Source: Phormidium ambiguum IAM M-71 (GTDB lineage Bacteria > Cyanobacteriota > Cyanobacteriia > Cyanobacteriales > Aerosakkonemataceae). Taken from it: a stretch of DNA of 50,368 nucleotides. The translations under genes were made by a program, and so were the position numbers. Below the pieces are notes generated by a model that was not told the DNA's origin, made no database searches, and worked only from the letters and a program-made list of their open reading frames with translations. Shown here one piece after another: positions 44,363-50,368 of this stretch. The stretch lies in NCBI RefSeq assembly GCF_001904725.1, contig NZ_MRCE01000027.1:35056-85423 (forward strand), written 5' to 3'. Numbering within the stretch: the first letter of the stretch is position 1; every line of letters begins with the position of its first letter.

Positions 44363-45049
44363 ATGGTAACATCAAACCAAAGTTTAGTTGAACAACCTAT
44401 TCCAGCAATTCCTCAAGAAAATAGAATCGTGATGCGAGGCGTTAGCTGGCAAACTTATAAACAATTAATGAAAGAAGTAGGAGACGATCGCGCCTGGAGA
44501 ATCGCTTACGATCGAGGAGTGTTAGAAACTAGAATGCCATTAGAAGAACACGAAGAACCTAAAGGTTTGATAGAGAGTTTTGTTGAAGTAATAGTAGACG
44601 AACTTGATATTGAAATTAGAAAACTAGGTGCCTTAACCTTAGAACGAGAAGATTTAACTCGTGCTGTAGAACCAGATACTTGTTTTTACATTCAAAATGA
44701 AGCTTTAGTAAGAGGACGTAAAATTAAATTACCAGAAGATCCACCACCTGACTTGGTAGTAGAATCAGACTATACTAGTTCTTCTGTTAACAAAGAAGCC
44801 CTTTATTCAGCTTTAGATGTTCCTGAACTGTGGCGATATACAAAAAAAACATTATTGATTTATCGGCGGATTGAAGGCGGATACGAACAATGCGAACAAA
44901 GCTTAGCATTTCCCTTTTTGCCAATAGGAGAAATTCCCAATTTTATTGAACAAAGTCGTGCAATTGGACAAAGAAGTGCTGTAAAGTTGTTTCGACAACG
45001 AATTAGAGAAATTCTGAATAATCAATCAACCAATGAGAATTCAGATTGA
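44363..45049 (+). CDS. Uma2 family (DUF820) PD-(D/E)xK-fold protein
   Basis: This is a 228-residue member of the Uma2 family, which is strongly expanded in cyanobacteria and predicted to have a restriction-endonuclease-like fold. The fold elements are visible: a helix region with GLIESFVEVIVDELDIEI, PDTCFYI (104-110), and the core PDLVVESD with Asp130, Glu134 and Lys144 in the D...ExD...K arrangement. DNA cleavage has not been shown for most members. The N-terminal extension (SNQSLVEQPIPAIPQEN) is variable in the family. The gene follows the unknown membrane protein gene by 29 bp and converges with the histidine kinase gene with a 13-bp gap and no visible terminator. Confidence 0.9.
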   Translation: MVTSNQSLVEQPIPAIPQENRIVMRGVSWQTYKQLMKEVGDDRAWRIAYDRGVLETRMPLEEHEEPKGLIESFVEVIVDELDIEIRKLGALTLEREDLTRAVEPDTCFYIQNEALVRGRKIKLPEDPPPDLVVESDYTSSSVNKEALYSALDVPELWRYTKKTLLIYRRIEGGYEQCEQSLAFPFLPIGEIPNFIEQSRAIGQRSAVKLFRQRIREILNNQSTNENSD

Positions 45050-45062
45050 GTAATTTGGACAA

Positions 45063-47192
45063 TTAAAATATCTTACTAATAGGCTTGGTTTGATAAATCG
45101 GTATCTCAATAATAAACTCGGTTCCTTTTTCTGGTTCAGAAACACAACGCAAATCACCTTTATGTTTATCTACAATAATCTGATAACAAATAGATAAACC
45201 TAAACCAGTACCTTTACCCACAGGTTTAGTAGTAAAGAAAGGATCGAATAACTTACTTTTATGTTCATCAGAAATTCCACAACCATTATCTTTAATTTTA
45301 ATAACAGCACGAGATTTATCCGCCGACAATTCGGTATAAATTATAATAGTAGGAATTCGGTCATGATTGTCTGTTTCTTCTTTATTGCGGAATTTTTCTA
45401 AAGCATCGATCGCATTACTAATAATATTCATAAATACCTGATTTAATTGTCCAGCATAACATTCCAATAAAGGCAAATTACCATACTCCTTTACTAAGTT
45501 AATCGCGCCATTAGTAGGTGTTTCTTTCAACCTATTCTGTAAAATCAATAAAGTACTATCTATCCCCTCATGAATATCAACATCTTTCATTTCTGCTTCA
45601 TCAAAGCGAGAGAAATTGCGTAAAGATAGCACAATTTCCCGAATTCTATTCGCCCCCATACTCATTGATGCTTGAATTTTGCGTAAATCCGTCACCATAA
45701 ATTCTAAATCAATTTCTTCTTCCAAATCCTGAATTTCTGGTTCAGGATTTGGATATTTTTCTTGATATAATTCAATTAATTTTAGAAGTTCTTGTGTATA
45801 TTCGGCAGCATGAGGTAAATTGCCATAAATAAAATTGATTGGGTTGTTAATTTCGTGGGCTACACCTGCTACTAATTGTCCTAAACTGGACATTTTTTCT
45901 GTCTGAATCAACTTAGCTTGTGTTTCCTGCAAAGCTTGATAAGCTTTAGCGGATTTCTCCATTTCTTTTCGCAACCGTTTTTCATTTACTGTTACTTGTC
46001 CCAACAAGTTATAAAATGATATTGTTAATCTGCCAATTTCATCTTCTCGACTCATCAATTCTTCACTTTTAGCACTAGCTTCTGCTAATAAATTACACTC
46101 ATCCATGATCGGTTGTAACCGACGATTGAGATTCCTGACAAACAGAAATACTACTGCTGCTAAAACCGCAGAAGCCCCCATCGCTGCTAAGATAGTTCCT
46201 ATGACGGAAAAGCGCAATAAAGGGCCGATTACTACCCATTTTGGCACTGAAGCTAATAAAATCCAATTATTATTAGAAATTTTTCGATAAGCCCAAAATT
46301 CTTGTTTTCCTTCTTTGTCTTGCCAAGATATAATTCCTGTATTTGTAGCCGTTTTTTTAAGATTTAAATTAATTTTTTCCCAAAGTTTAGCATAGTTATT
46401 AATTTGAGGAAACGGTTTTAAATCAAGTGCTAATTGTGGATCTGGTGGATAAGCAATTAAATTTCCTTGAGGACTTACTAGCACAAAATAACCGGAATCT
46501 CTCATTACTGGTGTAGATAGTTTTTCACTAATAAAGCCTAATTCTAAATCTAAGGCCATCACTCCCAAAAGTTGTTTTTTGTTATTATAAAATGGCAGAG
46601 TATAACTAGTGCTAACGAAGATTTCGGGAGGATCGACGGTGGTTTCTTTATAGCGAACTGGTTCAATCCATATTGCTTTTCCTGCTTTTATTGGATCTCT
46701 AAAGTAACTTTCTTGAAAATCGCTGGGTTCGCTTTCTCCACCTTTGGCAATTACTTTACCACTTTTGTCTCGAATCGCAAATGGATAGGCATATTTTCTT
46801 TCAGGAATAATCAATCGTTTTTCTGGAGGTTGTCCAAAACCTAGTCCAGTTCCTAACCGGGAAGTTTGCAAAGAACGCCGAATTAAATCAACATAAACAA
46901 ATTCTCTTTTTTCCCCAGCTTGATGTAATGTTACGGCAGCATCAGCAACTAATTTAGCAGTATTTTCAAAGGTTCTAAAGTTTCCTTCCAAGCTTTCGGC
47001 TTGAACTTCTAAACTGGAAATTAATTCGGCTTTTGATTGTTTGACTAATTCTCGATAAAAAAGGTAAGATGCACACATTAATCCGACTAATGTTCCGCCT
47101 AAAACGGAAAGAAATAATTTCCAGCCTACAGACTTTAAGAGAGAAAGCTTTTGCGGGGGAGGAGGTGAAGTTTCTAATAAGTTGTTTAGCAT
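45063..47192 (-). CDS. Sensor histidine kinase (Cache-like sensor, HAMP, HisKA, HATPase)
   Basis: This is a 709-residue membrane kinase. One membrane segment at about 24-46 and another at about 325-350 enclose a large extracytoplasmic double-Cache-like sensor domain (WIEPVRYKETTVDPPEIFVSTSYTLPFYN; LLGVMALDLELGFISEKL). A HAMP region follows (about 350-405), then a coiled segment and the dimerisation domain with phospho-accepting His446 (GVAHEINNPINFIYGNL). The ATPase has the N box NQVFMNIISNAIDALEK and Gly boxes KIKDNGCGI and GKGTGLGLSICYQII. No response regulator is adjacent. It lies 30 bp after the SET-domain gene on the same strand, so the two are probably co-transcribed. The ligand is unknown. 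Confidence 0.93.
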   Translation of the reverse strand: MLNNLLETSPPPPQKLSLLKSVGWKLFLSVLGGTLVGLMCASYLFYRELVKQSKAELISSLEVQAESLEGNFRTFENTAKLVADAAVTLHQAGEKREFVYVDLIRRSLQTSRLGTGLGFGQPPEKRLIIPERKYAYPFAIRDKSGKVIAKGGESEPSDFQESYFRDPIKAGKAIWIEPVRYKETTVDPPEIFVSTSYTLPFYNNKKQLLGVMALDLELGFISEKLSTPVMRDSGYFVLVSPQGNLIAYPPDPQLALDLKPFPQINNYAKLWEKINLNLKKTATNTGIISWQDKEGKQEFWAYRKISNNNWILLASVPKWVVIGPLLRFSVIGTILAAMGASAVLAAVVFLFVRNLNRRLQPIMDECNLLAEASAKSEELMSREDEIGRLTISFYNLLGQVTVNEKRLRKEMEKSAKAYQALQETQAKLIQTEKMSSLGQLVAGVAHEINNPINFIYGNLPHAAEYTQELLKLIELYQEKYPNPEPEIQDLEEEIDLEFMVTDLRKIQASMSMGANRIREIVLSLRNFSRFDEAEMKDVDIHEGIDSTLLILQNRLKETPTNGAINLVKEYGNLPLLECYAGQLNQVFMNIISNAIDALEKFRNKEETDNHDRIPTIIIYTELSADKSRAVIKIKDNGCGISDEHKSKLFDPFFTTKPVGKGTGLGLSICYQIIVDKHKGDLRCVSEPEKGTEFIIEIPIYQTKPISKIF

Positions 47193-47222
47193 AATATCAC
47201 CAATGAATGAATAAATTTGATA

Positions 47223-47876
47223 TTAACAAAGTGCTTTTAAGTCGTTTGCGATCGCACTAACACCTAACTGACTACACTCAAGTTTGTTTGCCCGATCGTA
47301 ATAACAATTGAGAATTGAATCTATCTTAGCTTTTCCTTGAGCGATCGCATTTACCTTCTCAACGTACTGCGAACTAATCAATCTCTTTAAAGGTTGTTCC
47401 ACACGATTAAAACATTCCATCGCCGCGCCCGCTTTTTGATCCCATTCAGGATAAAATTGCAAAATATCATCAGGCATTACTTTAGTCCGGGAACAACCTT
47501 GTTCTGGCAAACAGTAAAAAGGTTCATCTAAATTTAAATAACCATAATCATCAGTCAACTGTTCCCCAGGATAAATATCTCTGATAGCAATTTCAAATTT
47601 GTAAGGCGTACTAATACAATTAGAATTGAAACTATGATTAACAAACTTAGCAATATCCCAACATAATATATATTTACCATCTCGATCGCGGTAACAATAC
47701 TTAAGTAACTTCTGTCGTAACCCAAAATCTAGAGAATTTACATAAGTTTCATCAAATTTTTGATCTAATTCATCTAATACCCAAGTAATCGTACCTTGAG
47801 GAATAAACTTAGTAGCAAAAACTCCGTAACCTACATAATTATTTATATAAAGCAATTCTGTATCTGGATGAATCAT
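47223..47876 (-). CDS. SET-domain protein-lysine methyltransferase-like protein
   Basis: From ATG 47874-47876 this is a 217-residue protein with a compact SET fold: GYGVFATKFIPQGT (16-29), FVNHSFNSNC (78-87, the SAM-binding NHS motif) and GEQLTDDYGY (104-113, the conserved Tyr end motif). A cysteine-containing post-SET-like part follows (YCLPEQGCSRTK). The frame is open for 17 more codons upstream, but the SET core begins soon after this ATG. Bacterial SET proteins methylate protein lysines; the target here is unknown. The gene diverges from a deacetylase-family gene and lies directly upstream of the histidine kinase gene. Confidence 0.88.
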   Translation of the reverse strand: MIHPDTELLYINNYVGYGVFATKFIPQGTITWVLDELDQKFDETYVNSLDFGLRQKLLKYCYRDRDGKYILCWDIAKFVNHSFNSNCISTPYKFEIAIRDIYPGEQLTDDYGYLNLDEPFYCLPEQGCSRTKVMPDDILQFYPEWDQKAGAAMECFNRVEQPLKRLISSQYVEKVNAIAQGKAKIDSILNCYYDRANKLECSQLGVSAIANDLKALC

Positions 47877-48035
47877 ACTTTTTGCACCTGGTAAGATAAT
47901 AAATACAAATTTCCGGCAATTTCTCAAGGAAAATAAACAGGAACTATTACTAGTAGTCCTGGTGAAATTTTAAACTTTAAATTTCAGATTTAAGTTTAAT
48001 AGAAATATAATGACGAAAAAACTTAAAAATTCGTA
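47877..48035. promoter_or_regulatory. Divergent promoter region between SET and deacetylase genes
   Basis: The two start codons are 159 bp apart, facing away from each other, so this short AT-rich stretch must drive both. A small imperfect palindrome, TTTAAACTTTAAATTTCAGATTTAAG-like sequence near 47970-47995, is present. No recognised operator was found. Confidence 0.4.
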
Positions 48036-48953
48036 ATGGACTTGCCACTGATATATCATCACGATTACATTGCGCCGCTACCAGAGGGACATCGTTTTCC
48101 CATGTCCAAATTTCGGCAACTCTACGAATTACTATTAACTGATCGTATTGCCAAACCACAACAATTTCATGCACCCAAACATCCTCCCTTAGAATGGATT
48201 GAATTAGTTCACACTCCAGAATACGTGCAAGCTTACTGCGAAGGCACATTAAACAGCAAAGCCCAAAGAAGAATTGGATTACCTTGGAGTCCAGCCTTAG
48301 CTAATCGCACCTGTATTGCCATAGGCGGTACTATTTTGACAGCCCAATTAGCATTAACGCACGGTTTAGCTTGCAATACTGCGGGAGGAACACATCACGC
48401 CTTTCCCAATTATGGATCTGGTTTTTGTATTTTTAACGATTTAGCCATAGCTGCCCGGGTTTTGCAAAACATGGGGCTAATTCAAAAAGTTTTAATTGTA
48501 GACTTAGACGTACATCAAGGAGATGGTACCGCTTTAATTTTTCAGGAAGATCAGAGCGTTTTTACCTTTTCCATGCACTGTGAAGTAAATTTTCCCGGTA
48601 CTAAGCAAAAAAGTGACCTTGATGTTCCCTTACCAGAAGGCATGGAAGACGACGCATATTTACAAACCTTAGCTAGCTATTTGCCGGATTTACTCAGCCA
48701 AGTTAAGCCAGATTTAGTATTATATGATGCAGGAGTTGATACTCATTTAGCCGATCGCTTAGGTAAATTAGCTCTCACAGACACCGGAATTTATCGTCGG
48801 GAAATGCAAGTTCTCAGCACTTGTATCGCCAAAGGTTATCCCGTCGCTTGTGTCATTGGTGGCGGATACGCTGACGACCTCAAAAGTTTAGTTTATCGTC
48901 ATTCCCTAATTCATCGCGCCGCCAGCGAGACCTATCATAGGTATCATCTTTAA
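48036..48953 (+). CDS. Histone deacetylase family (AcuC/class II-like) amidohydrolase
   Basis: This is a 305-residue zinc deacetylase-fold enzyme. The catalytic His pair is His120-His121 (GGTHHAF), the zinc ligands are Asp158 and His160 (DLDVHQGDG) and Asp235 (DAGVDTH), and the catalytic Tyr is in VIGGGYADD. All key residues are present, so it should be active. Bacterial members remove acyl groups from lysine side chains, acetyl-polyamines or small molecules; the substrate cannot be told from sequence. It starts at ATG 48036 and runs in the same direction as gshA, 88 bp downstream. The divergent neighbour encodes a SET methyltransferase. Confidence 0.94.
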   Translation: MDLPLIYHHDYIAPLPEGHRFPMSKFRQLYELLLTDRIAKPQQFHAPKHPPLEWIELVHTPEYVQAYCEGTLNSKAQRRIGLPWSPALANRTCIAIGGTILTAQLALTHGLACNTAGGTHHAFPNYGSGFCIFNDLAIAARVLQNMGLIQKVLIVDLDVHQGDGTALIFQEDQSVFTFSMHCEVNFPGTKQKSDLDVPLPEGMEDDAYLQTLASYLPDLLSQVKPDLVLYDAGVDTHLADRLGKLALTDTGIYRREMQVLSTCIAKGYPVACVIGGGYADDLKSLVYRHSLIHRAASETYHRYHL

Positions 48954-49041
48954 TGCCAGACTATTGACAGAGGAGTTACCCAAATTCCTTCTCTATAAAC
49001 TTAAGCTAGAGCAGGTTGTTGAAACCTGTAAAGGATAAACC

Positions 49042-50181
49042 GTGCTGCTATCCAAAGGTTTTGAAGTTGAAATGTACACCGGGACTCCACAAGGAGATAT
49101 TGTGGGTCTTTCCGATCGCATTGTGGCAGACTTAGACGGATTTGTAAAAGAACCCGACAGCCGCAATGTTGAATATACTACCGCGCCCTTGTGCTGTTAC
49201 GATCGCTTACTCTGCGCTTTAGTTCGTCCCAGACAGCGACTCCGTAAATACCTAGAGCGTTTAGGGGATTATACCCTAATTCCCGGCAGTACTCTATCTT
49301 TGGGAGGAAGCGATCGCTTTTGGCGTTCCGACCCCAACAATCCCTACCATACATATATAGAGAACACCTACGGCACTAAAGTCGTCACCGCCAGCATTCA
49401 CATTAATATTGGCATTTCCCAGCCAGAAGTACTCATGCGGGCAATCCGCCTCATCCGCATGGAAGCACCACTTTTTCTCGCCCTTAGTGCCTCATCACCA
49501 TTTCTCGAAGGCAAACCTACCGGATATCACTCTACCCGTTGGGGACTTTTCCCCAAAACACCCGCCCACGTTCCCATCTTTGAAAGTCACGCCCACTTCA
49601 TCCGTTGGACAGAGGAACAGTTAGCAGCGGGAACAATGCAAAACGTCCGTCACCTTTGGTCATCCGTCCGCCCCAATGGTAACAGCCGTCCTCACGATTT
49701 AAATCGTTTAGAACTGCGAATTTGTGATTTAGTAGTAGATCCGATCGCTCTTTTAGCTATTACTGCCCTGATAGAAGCAAGAATTTGGCAACTAATTCAA
49801 GATCCTACCCTCGATCCTTTAGAAAAAAGCCAACTTTCCGCTGAAGACTTAGTAACTCTCACCGATGCCAATGAAGATGCCGCCGCTAAATTAAGCTTAG
49901 ATGCCCAACTACAACATTGGTCAGATGGCACACCAATTTTGGCAAGAGATTGGATTGAACAAATCTACCAAGAAGTTTGGCCTATCGCCAAACAGCGAGG
50001 CTTTAGTTGTTTCCTCTCTCCCTTGAAAAAAATTCTCCGCGAAGGAAACACCGCCCAAAAATGGTTAACCCAAGTTCACCAAGGTTTAACGCCCCACCAA
50101 GTCATCACCCAAGCTATCCAAACCACCCTAACTCAAGAACAAGAACTAGAAGATAAACTCTGTCAAGTTTTAGTCGCTTAG
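49042..50181 (+). CDS. gshA: Glutamate-cysteine ligase, cyanobacterial type
   Basis: This enzyme makes gamma-glutamylcysteine, the first step of glutathione synthesis, using ATP. The 379-residue protein has the start LLSKGFEVEMYTGTPQGDIVGLSDRIV, EYTTAPLCCYDRLL, PGSTLSLGG, TASIHINIGI and RPHDLNRLELRICDLV typical of the cyanobacterial family, a GshA class distinct from enterobacterial GshA. The start is GTG at 49042, preceded by AAGGATAAACC. No ATG is available that keeps the conserved N-terminus. gshB is not in the window. A G-rich tract begins immediately after the stop codon. Confidence 0.95.
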   Translation: MLLSKGFEVEMYTGTPQGDIVGLSDRIVADLDGFVKEPDSRNVEYTTAPLCCYDRLLCALVRPRQRLRKYLERLGDYTLIPGSTLSLGGSDRFWRSDPNNPYHTYIENTYGTKVVTASIHINIGISQPEVLMRAIRLIRMEAPLFLALSASSPFLEGKPTGYHSTRWGLFPKTPAHVPIFESHAHFIRWTEEQLAAGTMQNVRHLWSSVRPNGNSRPHDLNRLELRICDLVVDPIALLAITALIEARIWQLIQDPTLDPLEKSQLSAEDLVTLTDANEDAAAKLSLDAQLQHWSDGTPILARDWIEQIYQEVWPIAKQRGFSCFLSPLKKILREGNTAQKWLTQVHQGLTPHQVITQAIQTTLTQEQELEDKLCQVLVA

Positions 50182-50183
50182 TC

Positions 50184-50250
50184 GGGGAAAGGGGGCAGGG
50201 GGGCAAGGGGGCAGGGGAGCAGGGGGGCAGGGGGGACAAGGGGACAAGGA
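50184..50250. repeat. G-rich tract after gshA, potential G-quadruplex
   Basis: About nine runs of four to six G residues on the plus strand are separated by CA, CAA or AGC (GGGGGCAGGGGGGCAAGGGG and following). More than four G-runs with loops of one to three bases meet the usual G-quadruplex pattern. It begins three bases after the gshA stop codon. Confidence 0.85.
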
Positions 50251-50368
50251 GAATTTTTACCTTTTACCTTTTACCTTTCTTGCCTTCTGCCTTCTGCCTT
50301 CTGCCTTCTTGCCCTCTGCCCTCTGCCTTCTGCCTTCTGCCTTCTGCCTTCTGCCTTCTGCCTTCTGC
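50251..50368. repeat. Heptamer tandem repeat array at the window end
   Basis: TTTTACC units (50255-50277) pass into TGCCTTC/GCCTTCT heptamers that run to the last base, with variants GCCCTCT in the middle. The array continues beyond the window. Confidence 0.9.

Noticed and set aside
1-50368. CRISPR arrays, tRNA/rRNA genes, transposases or prophage genes
   Set aside because: No direct repeats with unique spacers of CRISPR size, no tRNA-like TPsiC signatures in the spacers, and no transposase or phage proteins were found. The short tandem repeats are heptamers without spacers.

Overview
The window comes from a cyanobacterium, most likely a filamentous one. The base composition is AT-rich, GCGATCGC (HIP1) octamers are frequent, and several genes are cyanobacterial in kind: BtpA, the inducible CO2-uptake set ndhF3-ndhD3-cupA, the nitrate transporter nrtABCD with its NrtC fusion, the cyanobacterial-type glutamate-cysteine ligase and the rimO-crhR pair. 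Heptamer repeats of the GCCTTCT type, which are common between cyanobacterial genes, mark both window ends and three internal spacers. The genus cannot be named from the sequence alone.

Layout. 1-3.4 kb: btpA, an SDR-type NAD(P)-binding protein and a Gfo/Idh/MocA oxidoreductase, all on the minus strand. 3.4-4.5 kb: a long AT-rich gap ending in a structured leader. 4.5-7.4 kb: rimO-crhR. 7.5-11.7 kb: a small hypothetical gene and a 1084-residue PAS/GAF/GGDEF/EAL protein whose GGDEF site is degenerate. 11.7-15.2 kb (minus): the aa3 cytochrome oxidase operon ctaC-ctaD-ctaE. 15.5-25.6 kb (minus): one 3377-codon frame joining a complete family 2 glycosyltransferase, an internal signal peptide, a two-partner-secretion (TpsA/filamentous haemagglutinin) domain, about 2,400 residues of beta-helix-type repeats and a C-terminal CHAT caspase-like protease. 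A sulfotransferase gene diverges from it.

26.5-31.2 kb: an AI-2E family membrane protein, rpsF, a coiled-coil gene overlapping a second unknown gene, a DedA protein and a DHFR/RibD-like reductase. 31.2-37.5 kb: a structured leader region and nrtABCD. 37.8-42.7 kb: ndhF3-ndhD3-cupA, the high-affinity CO2-uptake NDH-1 module. Nitrate uptake and inducible CO2 uptake are therefore side by side, but nirA, narB and cupS are absent from this stretch. 43-45 kb: an unknown protein with two C-terminal membrane segments, then a Uma2-type nuclease-fold gene. 45-47.9 kb (minus): a SET-domain methyltransferase gene followed by a histidine kinase gene. 48-50.2 kb (plus): a histone-deacetylase-family gene and gshA, followed by G-rich and heptamer repeat tracts.

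The most notable items are the glycosyltransferase-TpsA-CHAT fusion with its buried signal peptide, the divergent SET / deacetylase pair, the colonisation of nearly every spacer of the nrt and ndhF3 operons by small palindromic repeats, and a free-standing hairpin-terminator block upstream of nrtA. No CRISPR array, tRNA, rRNA, transposase or prophage gene was seen.
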